Below, in pieces: positions 47,994-57,773 of a stretch of 64,000 bases of DNA. Source of the DNA: Mesorhizobium japonicum MAFF 303099 (lineage in GTDB: Bacteria > Pseudomonadota > Alphaproteobacteria > Rhizobiales > Rhizobiaceae); assembly GCF_000009625.1 (NCBI RefSeq), contig NC_002678.2, forward strand, positions 5,426,001 to 5,490,000, given 5' to 3'. The first letter of the stretch is position 1. The number at the start of each line of letters is the position of its first letter. A model generated the notes under the pieces. It was not told the origin of the DNA, did no database searches, and was given only the letters and a program-made list of their open reading frames with translations. A program made the translations under genes and the position numbers.

Positions 47994-48413
47994 TCAGGTC
48001 AAGCTGATCGTCACGCCGATGTTGCCGCGCGTTGCTTTCGAGTACGCGCAGATCTGATGCGCTTCGTTCAAAAGAGCCAGGGCGACAGTTCGATCAACGC
48101 CAGGCAGGCTGATGTTGAGCCGAGCACTGATGAAGTAACTGTCGTTTTCCAGTCTTAGGTCGACTTCAGCGTCGATAGCGGAAGAGGCCGGCAAGGCAAT
48201 TTTCTGCTTGCGGGCCACTTGCACTATTGCTGTTTGAAAGCAGGCCGACCAAGCCACCGCAAATAGTTGCTCCGGGTTGGTGCCGATGCGTGCCGATCCG
48301 GGGGCCGCAAGCCTTATGTCGAGTTGCCCATCGGAGCTGCGTGCGATGCCATTCTCTCGTCCCTGAGAGGTCCGGGTCTTGGCCGTGTAGAGCAGCTTTC
48401 CCGTGGTGCGCAT
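47994..48413 (-). CDS. OsmC/Ohr-family organic hydroperoxide reductase
   Basis: Thiol peroxidase of 139 residues. The two catalytic cysteines are visible in AWSACFQTAIV (near 59) and EAHQICAYSKATRGNI (near 124), the Ohr arrangement, with GTNPEQLFA before the first. It reduces organic hydroperoxides in the cytoplasm. No MarR-type OhrR regulator is adjacent. Confidence 0.88.
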   Translation of the reverse strand: MRTTGKLLYTAKTRTSQGRENGIARSSDGQLDIRLAAPGSARIGTNPEQLFAVAWSACFQTAIVQVARKQKIALPASSAIDAEVDLRLENDSYFISARLNISLPGVDRTVALALLNEAHQICAYSKATRGNIGVTISLT

Positions 48414-48888
48414 CTTGCAATCCTGGAAATTCTCGTTTCGCGAGCGCTATGGCGCTGAGGGCCACGCTGCGCATGCCAGTCAAGTCGCAGCGAAGTCGAT
48501 CACCTGCATAAGCCACAGCCTCACGGGGGAGGCTACGGCTCGTGCCCGCCCGCCGATACTTCCGGTGCGCCCATAGTTGCCTTAGCGCTCACCATTATGC
48601 GCTCTCCTTTGGCTCCGTGTTGCGGACGCCGCGTTAGCGGCTCGCCGCGTTCATGGCGGTATTTCGGTCCACCAAGCTCTCTCCGCCTAGAGCTACGCCT
48701 GCCGTGCAGGGGCCGCCCGTTATGGCTTGTGAGGAGGTGTTAGAAGCTGTCAGCGGCTCGATATTCCCGGACAATTGGGGAACTCGGTTACCCGAGCGAA
48801 ACCCTCGACTTGCGTGCGCTCTTGTGGGAAGGACGCAGGGCAAGATTTCGGCTAAAATTGTTGTCAGCGAGACCGTTCAGAGGAAGGC
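48414..48888. other. 475 bp upstream region of the STAND regulator
   Basis: No gene, RNA or clear repeat recognised on either strand. It presumably carries the divergent promoters for ohr and the STAND regulator. Confidence 0.4.
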
Positions 48889-51747
48889 ATGGCGGCTGTG
48901 GAGGACCACACCAAAGTCGGTATTTCGTTTGGTGCCTTTACCCTATTTGCAGGCGAGAGGCTGCTCACCAGAGAGGGCGTTCCCGTCAAGTTGGGCGCGC
49001 GCGCGCTCGATATCCTGGTCGCCCTGACTTCGGCGCCGAACGAGGTCTGCAGCAAAGAGGAGTTGATGTCGCGGGTATGGCCCGGAGTTACCGTCGAAGA
49101 AGGTAGCGTGCGCTTTCATGTAGCCAGTCTCCGAAAAGCGCTGGGAGACGGAAAGGATGGTGCGCGATTCATCGCGACTCTGCCGGGGAGGGGCTACTGC
49201 TTTGTCGCCGCGGTTTCGCAAGCGGGTAGTCGACGCAAAGACGAGAAGATCGCCGGCTCTGACTTTCCGCACGCTAATATCCCTACCCGCTTGAGCCGAA
49301 TGCTCGGACGCGATGAGGATGTGCTCAAGTTATCGGTTAGCCTGACCGCATCGCGCTTCGTCACCGTCGTAGGACCTGGTGGCGTCGGCAAGACGACTGT
49401 CGCGGTGGCCGTCGCACACCATTTGATGTCCGCTTTCGCTGGTTCCGTTCTCTTCGTCGATCTTGGAGTCGTTACGGATCCTGAACTTGTGCCCACAGCT
49501 GTGGCCTCAATATTGGGGTTGTCGGTTCATTCCGACGACGCGGTACCGAGTTTGGTGGCCTACCTGCGTGACAAGCGCCTCCTTCTGGTTCTCGATACAT
49601 GTGAGCACCTCATAGAAGCAGTTGCCACGCTGGCGGTAAGCATCGTGGAAGCCGGACTCCAAGTGCATATCATCGCGACAAGCCGCGAGGCGCTTCGCGT
49701 TGAAGGCGAGCACGTCTATCGACTGGATGCCCTTGCATGCCCCCCCGATCGACCGGGGCTAACTGCCGCAACCGTGCAGAAATTTCCAGCAACGCAACTG
49801 TTCATGGAACGGGCTGTCGCGAGCGGCGCGCCTCTGATTGTGAGTGATCTCGAAGCGCCAATAGTCGCTGATATATGCCGAAAGTTGGACGGCGTGGCGC
49901 TTGCGATCGAGCTTGCGGCCAGACGTGTTGAGTCTTATGGCCTGAAGCAGACCGCTGCATTGCTCGACGAACGCCTGACGTTGCTATGGCAGGGGTCGCG
50001 TGACGCTCCACCGCGTCACAAGACCCTGCACGCCGCTCTTGACTGGAGCTACGGGCTTCTCTCCGAACCGGAACGCTTGGTCCTTGGCCGCCTCGCGATA
50101 TTCATCGGATATTTCACCCTCGATGCGGCGCTGGAGGTTGTGACAAGCACAACCCTGGACCGCCCTGCTGTTTTCGAAGCGATTGATAGCCTCGTCGCAA
50201 AGTCGATGGTGGCGACCCACCCTCTCGGCGCGATGGTGCGCTACCGGCTGTTGGATACCACCCGCACATACGCGCTCAACATCGACATTGACGAAACCGA
50301 GGCAACCGCCTTGTCGGTACGACACGCGACTTACTACCGCCGATGGCTCGAACAAACCGGGATCGAATGGCCGACCCTGTCGGCTGGAGCCGAACGCACG
50401 CCCCACTTTGCCGCACTGAACAACGCCCGTGCGGCATTGGAATGGTCCTTCGGAAAAGGCGGCGACTTGGCCATCGGTGTCGGGTTGGCCGCCGCCGCCG
50501 CACCCGTTTTCTTGTCAATGTCACTGCTTTCCGAATGCCATCGCTGGTCGGAACGCGCTATCGCTTGTCTCGCTCCTTCGGCTCGTGGGGGACAGCAGGA
50601 GATGAGACTCCAGGCGGCCCTTGGGATCTCACTGATGTTTATGCGCGGCGGGCGCGATGCTGCGAGTGAAGCCTTGGAGAGAGGCTTGGCGATCGCTGAA
50701 AACAATGGCGATACGCTTGATCAAATACGCCTGTTGGCCCCACTTCATCTGTTTCACCGGCGCAGAGGGAACTTCACTCGCGCTCTCGAGTACGCGACGC
50801 GTTGTTCTGCTGCCGCGGCGACTGTCAGCGACCCCGTCGCGATGGCACTAGCCCATTCCAATTTAGGGCTCGCACTTCATCTCGACGGCAGACTTGTCGA
50901 TGCCCACAGCGAACTTGAGGCGACCCTGGCGGGCGACTATCTTCCCGAGCAGACCACGACGGTCTACCTTGGCGTTGAAGGCAGAATCCTGGCCACCGCC
51001 GTTCTCGCGAGAAATCTTTGGCTGCAGGGCTATGCCGCTCTGGCAACTGAATGCGCGCGCGAGGCGGTGGAAGAGGCCCGCAAAATAGACCACTCATTAT
51101 CGCTGGCGATCGCCCTGGTGTGGGCGGCGACGGTGTTCCTTTGGACAGGTGATCTGCAGAGCGCTGAAGCAGATCTAGATGAGCTTATTGCCCTATCCGA
51201 AGCCCATTCCATGGCACCTTATGTCCTGGTCGGAAAAGGCTTCCAAGGCGAATTGGCTATTCGTCGGGGGAACGCGAATGCGGGCATAGAAGCTTTGCAG
51301 AGCTCTCGTCAAAAGCTGCACGCGCTCCCTTACGAGCTCGTCACCACCGAGCTTAGCCTTTCGCTTGCTAAGGGATTTTCCGTGTCTCACCGCCTCGATG
51401 AAGGGCTCAGAACGATTAACGAGACAATCGAACTGATCGAAGCGAATGGCGACTTTTTGTACATGCCAGAGGCGTTGCGAACGAAAGGATTGATCCTTTT
51501 ATCGATGAACCGGGACTCGAACGAGAGGGCCGAAACCTGCTTCGCTCGGTCGCTGGATTGGAGTCGTCGTCAGGGTGCATTGTCTTGGGAATTGCGGACA
51601 ACGACGGAACTGGCGAAGCTCGCCCTCTCTCGCGGACAATTGAAAAAGGCGCGGGCTCTGTTGCTGCCAGTCTTTGAGCAGTTTACCGAAGGTTTTGATA
51701 CGGCCGATCTGAAAGCTGCTGAACAGCTGTTGAGCGCGATCGCCTAG
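48889..51747 (+). CDS. winged-helix/STAND-ATPase/TPR transcription regulator
   Basis: Large regulator of 952 residues. An N-terminal OmpR-type winged helix (about 10-105, VWPGVTVEEGSVRFHVASLRKAL and LPGRGYCFVA) is followed by a STAND/NB-ARC-type ATPase (Walker A VVGPGGVGKTTVA near 160-172, Walker B LLLVLDTCEHL near 230-240, then an AIELAARRVE motif) and a long alpha-helical TPR-like C-terminus. Such proteins are thought to oligomerise on binding an inducer at the C-terminus. It precedes three exported hydrolases on the same strand and may control them. The start is the ATG at 48889. Confidence 0.87.
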   Translation: MAAVEDHTKVGISFGAFTLFAGERLLTREGVPVKLGARALDILVALTSAPNEVCSKEELMSRVWPGVTVEEGSVRFHVASLRKALGDGKDGARFIATLPGRGYCFVAAVSQAGSRRKDEKIAGSDFPHANIPTRLSRMLGRDEDVLKLSVSLTASRFVTVVGPGGVGKTTVAVAVAHHLMSAFAGSVLFVDLGVVTDPELVPTAVASILGLSVHSDDAVPSLVAYLRDKRLLLVLDTCEHLIEAVATLAVSIVEAGLQVHIIATSREALRVEGEHVYRLDALACPPDRPGLTAATVQKFPATQLFMERAVASGAPLIVSDLEAPIVADICRKLDGVALAIELAARRVESYGLKQTAALLDERLTLLWQGSRDAPPRHKTLHAALDWSYGLLSEPERLVLGRLAIFIGYFTLDAALEVVTSTTLDRPAVFEAIDSLVAKSMVATHPLGAMVRYRLLDTTRTYALNIDIDETEATALSVRHATYYRRWLEQTGIEWPTLSAGAERTPHFAALNNARAALEWSFGKGGDLAIGVGLAAAAAPVFLSMSLLSECHRWSERAIACLAPSARGGQQEMRLQAALGISLMFMRGGRDAASEALERGLAIAENNGDTLDQIRLLAPLHLFHRRRGNFTRALEYATRCSAAAATVSDPVAMALAHSNLGLALHLDGRLVDAHSELEATLAGDYLPEQTTTVYLGVEGRILATAVLARNLWLQGYAALATECAREAVEEARKIDHSLSLAIALVWAATVFLWTGDLQSAEADLDELIALSEAHSMAPYVLVGKGFQGELAIRRGNANAGIEALQSSRQKLHALPYELVTTELSLSLAKGFSVSHRLDEGLRTINETIELIEANGDFLYMPEALRTKGLILLSMNRDSNERAETCFARSLDWSRRQGALSWELRTTTELAKLALSRGQLKKARALLLPVFEQFTEGFDTADLKAAEQLLSAIA

Positions 51748-52184
51748 CTGCGGACAGCTACGCATTTCCATCAGCTGTTCGACGTTGTCACGCTCCTGGC
51801 CGTCGCAACGCATGTGGTGAGCGGCTCGCCGGTGGGTTTGGCTGTGCTGTCAGCGGAGCTCACGGCGAAGGATGTGACAGAGCTACGGGGCGCGACCGAT
51901 CAGTAAGCGCCCCAGCCGATCCACCACCCCACATACCATCCTGGCGATCTCTCACGCGCTCTACGTCGGGCCGAATGCCGTCATTCAACCGACCGGCCGA
52001 CATCTCGGGTCTTCGTCGAGCGATCGGCTGTAAGAATCCCAAATGCGGCTGCTTGCAAAAATTCGCATCTCTTAGCGCCTCTTAACTCGCTTCGACGACA
52101 GCAGCAGGGCACTTTGGTCGTGTCACAACGAAGCAGCCGTCGATGTTGGCGGCAATCCTGGATGGGTTGGCACAGGAGAGTCCC
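51748..52184. other. 437 bp between STAND regulator and epoxide hydrolase
   Basis: No recognisable gene. Only the ribosome site AGGAG before 52185 is evident. It probably holds the promoter of the hydrolase genes. Confidence 0.4.
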
Positions 52185-53477
52185 ATGTCTGCGCGCTTGC
52201 TATCACCAACACGGCGGGAAGTCCTGATCACCGCGGCTGCCTTAGGAGCCATCAGCATGCTTTCGTCAAAATCCAAAGCGGCTGCGGAAGCCGCGTCAAT
52301 CCATCCTTTCCAGTTCAGGGCTTCCGATGAGGATCTCGCCGATCTGAAGCGGCGTGTCGCGGCGACGCGCTGGCCGGACAGGGAGACGGTGCCGGACCAG
52401 TCGCAGGGCGTGCAGCTCGACATCGCGCGCCAGATCCAGGTGCACTGGGCCAATCATGATTGGCGCAAGGTCGAGGCCAGGATGATGGCGTATCCGCACT
52501 TCATCACCGAGATCGATGGGCTCGACATCCACTTCATTCACGTGAAGTCGAAGCACAAAAACGCGCTGCCGATGATCGTGACCCATGGCTGGCCGGGCTC
52601 GGTTATCGAGCAGTTGAAGATCATCGAACCGCTCACCGACCCGACCGCGCATGGCGGCACCGAAGCGGATGCATTCGATCTCGTGGTTCCGTCATTGCCC
52701 GGCTACGGATTCTCCGGCAAGCCGACGACACCAGGATGGGAGCCTGTCCGTATCGCCAAGGCGTGGGCAACCCTTATGGAACGCCTCGGCTACAACAAAT
52801 ATGTGGCCCAGGGCGGCGACTGGGGCAATGCGGTTACCGAGAATATGGCGCTACAGGAGCCGCCGGGACTGCTTGGCATCCACACCAACATGGCGGCGAC
52901 GCTTCCACCTGAAATCTCCAAGGCGCTTGGGACCGGCACGCCGCCGCCAGGGCTCGGTCCCGACGAGAAGCGCGCTTTCGACCAGCTCATCTATTTCAAT
53001 CAGCATGGGCTTGGCTATGCCATCGAGATGAACCAACGTCCTCAGACGCTCTACGGCATCGTCGACTCGCCCGTCGGCCTCGCCGCCTGGATGCTGGACC
53101 ACGACGCCGACAGTCACGCCCTGATCGCCCGCTCCTTTAGCGGGAAGCCCGAGGGCATCACGCCGGACGACTTTCTCGACAACGTCACCTTCTACTGGCT
53201 GACGAACACGGCGGTCTCGTCGGGACGACTCTACTGGGACAATGCGCGGGTCGCGAAAGGCGGTTTCTTCGACGCGCGTGGCATCAGGATACCGGTCGCG
53301 GTGAGCGCTTTCGCCAACGAGATCTACCAGGCGCCGGAGAGCTGGGCGAAGACAGCCTATCCAAAGCTTCTCCATTACGGCCGCTTCCCCATTGGCTGCC
53401 ATTTCGCCGCCTGGGAGCAGCCCGAAATCTTTGTCGAGGAGATGCGTGCGTCGTTCAAGACGCTGCGCGCGTCCTGA
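52185..53477 (+). CDS. epoxide hydrolase, Tat-type export signal
   Basis: Alpha/beta hydrolase of 430 residues with the epoxide-hydrolase N-terminal (EHN) domain (FQFRASDEDLADLKRRVAATRWPD), the oxyanion motif HGWPGS, nucleophile region QGGDWGNAV (aspartate nucleophile) and a late histidine (GCHFAAWEQPE). The N-terminus SPTRREVLITAAALGAISM resembles a twin-arginine signal with a single RR, so the enzyme is probably exported to the periplasm. The ATG at 52185 has AGGAG 7 nt upstream. First of three hydrolase genes in a row. Confidence 0.88.
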   Translation: MSARLLSPTRREVLITAAALGAISMLSSKSKAAAEAASIHPFQFRASDEDLADLKRRVAATRWPDRETVPDQSQGVQLDIARQIQVHWANHDWRKVEARMMAYPHFITEIDGLDIHFIHVKSKHKNALPMIVTHGWPGSVIEQLKIIEPLTDPTAHGGTEADAFDLVVPSLPGYGFSGKPTTPGWEPVRIAKAWATLMERLGYNKYVAQGGDWGNAVTENMALQEPPGLLGIHTNMAATLPPEISKALGTGTPPPGLGPDEKRAFDQLIYFNQHGLGYAIEMNQRPQTLYGIVDSPVGLAAWMLDHDADSHALIARSFSGKPEGITPDDFLDNVTFYWLTNTAVSSGRLYWDNARVAKGGFFDARGIRIPVAVSAFANEIYQAPESWAKTAYPKLLHYGRFPIGCHFAAWEQPEIFVEEMRASFKTLRAS

Positions 53478-53611
53478 GGACTGCGACGGAAAAATAGTCT
53501 CCATTCTGAGCGCCGCCTCGGCGGTAGTCAGATGGTCAGCGTAACAGGACAAGACGATCCCGCACCCCGGCGTGCGGGCCGTTACATCAGATTCTAACGA
53601 GTGACCGAACC

Positions 53612-54661
53612 ATGCTGGAAGTGATCAGCCATCAACGTCGCCACCTTTTGCGTGTTGCAGCTCTGGCTGTCGCTGCCGCCGAGCTTTTTGCGACCAGCGG
53701 GGCGCGATCAGGATCAAGCGACACCTCTGCAACGAATGCTGCAAGCGGTTCGCAGGCGAGCAATTCGCTCAAGGTCAAACAGGTCGACGCCGGCGACCTG
53801 AATATCGGCTACGCGGAGTTTGGCCCTGCCGAGGGTCCGCCGGTCCTCCTCCTTCATGGATGGCCCTATGACATCCACGCGTTTGCCGAGGTCGCGCCGC
53901 GGCTTGAGTCCGCAGGCTATCGCGTCATTGTACCGCATTTGCGCGGCTATGGCACAACGCGGTTTCTGTCCGCCAATGCGCCTCGCAACGGGCAGCAAGC
54001 GGCCCTTGCCGTCGACGCCGTCAATCTGATGGACGCACTGAAGATTCGGACGCCGATCATCGCCGGTTTCGATTGGGGCGCGCGCACCGCCAACATCGTC
54101 GCGGCGCTCTGGCCAGAGCGTTGCAAGGCGCTTGTATCGGTGAGCGGCTATCTGATCGGCAGCCAGGCGGCCAATCAGATGCCGCTGCCGCCGGCCGCCG
54201 AGTTGCAGTGGTGGTACCAGTACTATTTTGCGACCGAGCGCGGCCGCGCCGGCTATGACAAATACCGGCGCGACTTTTCCAAGCTGATCTGGCAGATCGC
54301 CTCGCCGAAGTGGCGCTTCGACGATGCCACCTTCGAGCGGAGCGCTGCTGCCCTTGAGAATCCCGACCACGTCGACATCGTGATCCACAATTACCGCTGG
54401 CGACTCGGTTTGGCTGAGGGGGAGGCGAAGTACGACGATCTGGAGAAGCGGCTCGCTCAGGCGCCTACGATCGACGTGCCTGCCATTACGCTCGAGAGTG
54501 ATGCGAACGGTGCTCCGCATCCGGAGCCTTCGGCCTACGCGAAGAAATTCACCGGCCGATACGAGCATCGCACCATCTCCGGCGGCATCGGACATAATCT
54601 TCCGCAGGAAGCACCGCTGGTGTTCGCCCAGGCCGTCATCGACGTTGACCATTTGTCATGA
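53612..54661 (+). CDS. alpha/beta hydrolase 2, exported
   Basis: Hydrolase of 349 residues with an N-terminal RRHLLRVAALAVAAAELFA segment that looks like an export signal, a low-complexity linker rich in S/A/N (about 30-52), the oxyanion motif LLLHGWPYD, and nucleophile elbow AGFDWGART (aspartate nucleophile, haloalkane-dehalogenase/epoxide-hydrolase type). The catalytic histidine is in GGIGHNLPQE. Substrate unknown. It lies 134 bp after hydrolase 1. Confidence 0.85.
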   Translation: MLEVISHQRRHLLRVAALAVAAAELFATSGARSGSSDTSATNAASGSQASNSLKVKQVDAGDLNIGYAEFGPAEGPPVLLLHGWPYDIHAFAEVAPRLESAGYRVIVPHLRGYGTTRFLSANAPRNGQQAALAVDAVNLMDALKIRTPIIAGFDWGARTANIVAALWPERCKALVSVSGYLIGSQAANQMPLPPAAELQWWYQYYFATERGRAGYDKYRRDFSKLIWQIASPKWRFDDATFERSAAALENPDHVDIVIHNYRWRLGLAEGEAKYDDLEKRLAQAPTIDVPAITLESDANGAPHPEPSAYAKKFTGRYEHRTISGGIGHNLPQEAPLVFAQAVIDVDHLS

Positions 54662-54680
54662 AGCAACAAAGGAGCCCGAC

Positions 54681-55460
54681 ATGAAACCGCTCATTGCTGG
54701 ATTGGCCCTGGCTGGTATGGCGTTCGCAACAATGGCGTCCGCGCAATCGGACAAGCCGACCATCGTCCTTGTGCATGGCGCCTTCGCCGACGCATCGAGC
54801 TGGAACGGCGTCGTCCCAATTCTTGAAAAGGATGGCTACCCGGTGGTCGCTGTCGCCAATCCTCTGCGCAGCGTAAAGGCAGATGGCGATTATGTCCGCT
54901 CCTTTCTCAATACGATCAAGACGCCAATCGTGCTGGTCGGCCATTCTTATGGCGGCATGGTGATCAGCCAGGCCGCCGACGGGAAGGCAAATGTCAAGGC
55001 GCTGGTCTATGTTGCCGGTTTTGCACCGGAAGCAGGCGAAAGCGCCGGCGCGCTCGACACCAAGTTTCCAGGAGCCTTGCTTGGACCCGATACCCTGGCG
55101 CAGCCAGTGCCTCTCCTCGCTGGCGGCAATGACCTCTATGTCCGGCAGGACAAGTTCCACGAAGCGTTCGCGCCGGATCTGCCCGAGGATGCGGCGAGAC
55201 TGGCAGCGGCAACGCAGCGACCGATCACCGACATCGCGTTCGGCGAACCGGCGACCACGTCCGCCTGGAAGACCATTCCGTCGTGGTTCATTTACGGTGA
55301 CGGTGATACTGCCATCCCGCCGAAGGCTCAGGCCTTTATGGCCGAGCGGGCGCACGCCAAGGGCGTCGTGGTCGTGAAGGGCGCGTCGCACGTCGTCATG
55401 ATCTCGCATCCCGATGCGGTGGCCAAAATCATCGAGGACGCGGCGACCGCGGCTCCTTGA
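54681..55460 (+). CDS. alpha/beta hydrolase 3, exported
   Basis: Hydrolase of 259 residues with a Sec signal peptide (MKPLIAGLALAGMAFATMASA) and the motifs VLVHGAFADASSW, nucleophile elbow GHSYGG (serine) and late ASHVVMISHP histidine. It is of the small EstC/methylketone-synthase-like type often induced by aromatic compounds. AAGGAG precedes the ATG, which is 19 bp after hydrolase 2. Confidence 0.87.
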   Translation: MKPLIAGLALAGMAFATMASAQSDKPTIVLVHGAFADASSWNGVVPILEKDGYPVVAVANPLRSVKADGDYVRSFLNTIKTPIVLVGHSYGGMVISQAADGKANVKALVYVAGFAPEAGESAGALDTKFPGALLGPDTLAQPVPLLAGGNDLYVRQDKFHEAFAPDLPEDAARLAAATQRPITDIAFGEPATTSAWKTIPSWFIYGDGDTAIPPKAQAFMAERAHAKGVVVVKGASHVVMISHPDAVAKIIEDAATAAP

Positions 55461-55576
55461 TCCTTGCGGCAATGTGCCCCGTCATCGGCAATGCCGCGTC
55501 GCCTCAAATTTGACATCGGCGATCGTCGTTCTGGATGCTGCCCATGTCACTCCCTTTGGTTGCAATGGCTGGTCGC

Positions 55577-56023
55577 TCATGCCGCCGGCCGACGAAAAAC
55601 GACCAGCTTGGCGGTCAGGATCTGGAGAACATCGCCACGCTGGTTGAGGGTTTTGCTGACGATGGTGACGATGCCACGCTCTGGGCGCGAACGCGAGGGA
55701 GCGATATCCATCACCTCGCTTTCGACGTGAAGAATGTCACCCGGGCGCGTCGGGTTCGGCCAGTTGATCTCGCCTCCGGCGCCAATAATACCGTTGGCGA
55801 GCGGCAGGCCTGACTCCACGTTCAGCCGCATTGTGATCGCGGCGGTATGCCAGCCGCTGGCCGCAAGTCCGCCGAACAGCGTCCCTTCCGCCGCCCGTTC
55901 GAGATGGAAGATTTGGGGATCGAACTCTCTTGCGAAAGCCTTGATCTGCTGCTCGTCGAGCGCATGCGAAGCGCTGACGAAGGTTTGACCGCGCTCGAGA
56001 TCGTCCAGATACAACCGCGTCAT
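55577..56023 (-). CDS. MaoC-like dehydratase
   Basis: Hotdog-fold protein of 148 residues with the (R)-specific enoyl-CoA hydratase pattern FAREFDPQIFHLERAA and FGGLAASGWHTAAITMRL, the Asp/His pair being the hydratase active site. It hydrates trans-2-enoyl thioesters. It faces hydrolase 3 across 116 bp and is followed on its own strand by no partner; the SDR gene lies 54 bp upstream in the same orientation and may be cotranscribed. Confidence 0.88.
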   Translation of the reverse strand: MTRLYLDDLERGQTFVSASHALDEQQIKAFAREFDPQIFHLERAAEGTLFGGLAASGWHTAAITMRLNVESGLPLANGIIGAGGEINWPNPTRPGDILHVESEVMDIAPSRSRPERGIVTIVSKTLNQRGDVLQILTAKLVVFRRPAA

Positions 56024-56077
56024 ATCACGTCCTTTCCTAACGCCGCCCTTCCTGCTCCGCGGCGGAGCAGGCCACTT

Positions 56078-56908
56078 CTAACTGGTTCGATCGCCATTTT
56101 TGTTGATTGAAGAGGGCTGGGTCGCAATCCGATAACGGGGCGCCGGCGTGGCAGTAGAAAGCTTGCCGATCATCGCCTGCCGAGCGGCCTCGTAGGCGTC
56201 GAAGAGTTCACTATCCTGGAGGGAAGGGATGGTGGCGAACTCGCCCCGATCGAGTCCGGCAAGCGCCGCATCGACCAGATCCTCGCTTCGCATCACGATG
56301 GCTTTTGGCAGCTTCTCGACCGGGCGACCGGCGATTGCCCAGAAGTCCGTGGCGGTGGCACCCGGAAGGACGACCTGCACCCTGACCCCGGTTCCCGCGA
56401 GTTCGTGCCGCAGGTTCTGGCTGAAGGCGACGACGAACGCCTTGCTGCCACCGTAGACGCCGTTCAGCGACTCGGGATTGATGGCGACGATCGAGGCGAT
56501 GTTGATGATCGTCCCAGCGGCGCGCGCCACGAAACCCGGCACGATGGCATAGGTTAGTCGGGTGAGCGCCGTGACATTGAGCGAAATCAGCGACGTCATC
56601 TGGTCGACGTCGGAGTCAAGCAGTTTCAACGCCCCACCGAGGCCCGCATTGTTGACAAGCAAGGTGACGTCTGGGGTTTCCCTAAGGAAAGCCTCCACGC
56701 GCGCGAGGTCTGACGCATTGGCCAGATCGGCGGACAAGGTGTCGATCTTGCGGCCGGTTTTTGCGCGAACGCGGTTCGCGACCTGGGTTAGCTTGTCTCC
56801 GTTGCGGGCGACCAGGACGAGGTCGTATCCCCGCTCTGCGAGACGGTCGACATAGACCGCTCCGATGCCGCCTGAAGCGCCGGTAATGACGGCCGTTCCC
56901 ACTGACAT
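56078..56908 (-). CDS. short-chain dehydrogenase/reductase
   Basis: SDR of 276 residues with the cofactor motif TGASGGIG (residues 9-16), the NNAG motif (LLVNNAGLGG), catalytic serine in NIASIVA and YxxxK in YGGSKAF. Probably an NADP-dependent ketoacyl or alcohol dehydrogenase. Position upstream of the MaoC-like gene suggests a joint role in a fatty or ketone acyl pathway. Confidence 0.87.
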   Translation of the reverse strand: MSVGTAVITGASGGIGAVYVDRLAERGYDLVLVARNGDKLTQVANRVRAKTGRKIDTLSADLANASDLARVEAFLRETPDVTLLVNNAGLGGALKLLDSDVDQMTSLISLNVTALTRLTYAIVPGFVARAAGTIINIASIVAINPESLNGVYGGSKAFVVAFSQNLRHELAGTGVRVQVVLPGATATDFWAIAGRPVEKLPKAIVMRSEDLVDAALAGLDRGEFATIPSLQDSELFDAYEAARQAMIGKLSTATPAPRYRIATQPSSINKNGDRTS

Positions 56909-57198
56909 CCTCGTGACTCCTCATTCATCCGCGAGGCGCCACGCTCCGGCGACGTCTAGCAAGGCCGATGAATTTAGTAGCAGTGGGTTTTGCGCGCCAG
57001 CCATCAATCGTGGAAGTCGGCCTCTCGGAAAACCGATAGCTCTGGATGTGCGCGCGGCGTCCTCTTCGGTGAGCGCCTCGTTCGAGGCTCCGCCCAGTTC
57101 AGACTTCCCCGACTTGGCAAGGCAGCGATTCTTGCTCCGGCATCGGACGGTACTGATCTTCAAGGATCGGATTCCGCTTGCGGGACGCGCCGAGCGCC
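56909..57198. other. gene-poor spacer between SDR and NmrA fragment
   Basis: No recognisable gene in about 290 bp. It carries the promoter of the SDR gene and follows the end of the NmrA fragment. Confidence 0.35.
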
Positions 57199-57753
57199 TC
57201 AGGAAGGCGTCGGTCCATGCTGCTTGAACTCGGCGGCGTGGAGCTTCACGAAGTCGCGCATATTCGTCGGCGCTTCGCCGGTGAGTTTGCGCAGAGTGTC
57301 CGTCATGCGGTCGTAACGCCCCTGCTTGGTCAACTCGGCCATGGCCGAGAGATGGCGAACGACGTGCTCTGGATACTTCGCCTGCCGAAGCCCTTCGCTC
57401 CACGCCGGGAGTGGGACGTCCCGATATGCGATGGGCCTTCCGAGCGCCTCGGAGAAGACGCGCGCATAGTGGTCGAGATCGGTGGATTCCGACCCTGTCA
57501 GATCATAGATCTGTCCGATATGCGGTGCGGGGTCGTCGAGGATCGCCGCGACCGCACGCGCTACGTCGACTGCCGAGATCGGCGAGGTCTTTCCACTCCC
57601 CAGGGGCAGCGCCAACGCGTCGGAGGCCCTCACGCCGGGGGCAACGAGTTGAAGAAAGAAGCCTTCGAGGAGGACCGTCGGCCGCACGGTTACTACCGGA
57701 CGTCCCGACCAGGACAGGGCTTGCGCATTTTGCGCCGGCCTTTCCAATTCTCG
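57199..57753 (-). pseudogene. NmrA-like NAD(P)-binding protein, N-terminus missing
   Basis: The minus strand encodes the C-terminal two thirds of an NmrA/NAD-dependent epimerase-like protein: SGRPVVTVRPTVLLEGFF, ISAVDVARAVAAILDDPAPH, QIYDLTGSESTDLDHYA. The Rossmann glycine-rich motif that should open the protein is absent, and the reading frame upstream runs into the stop region of the PNPOx-like gene. It is therefore a truncated gene, probably cut when the neighbouring gene was inserted or the 5' part was deleted. Confidence 0.65.
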
Positions 57754-57773
57754 CGACGAAATTGGTGGAACGG

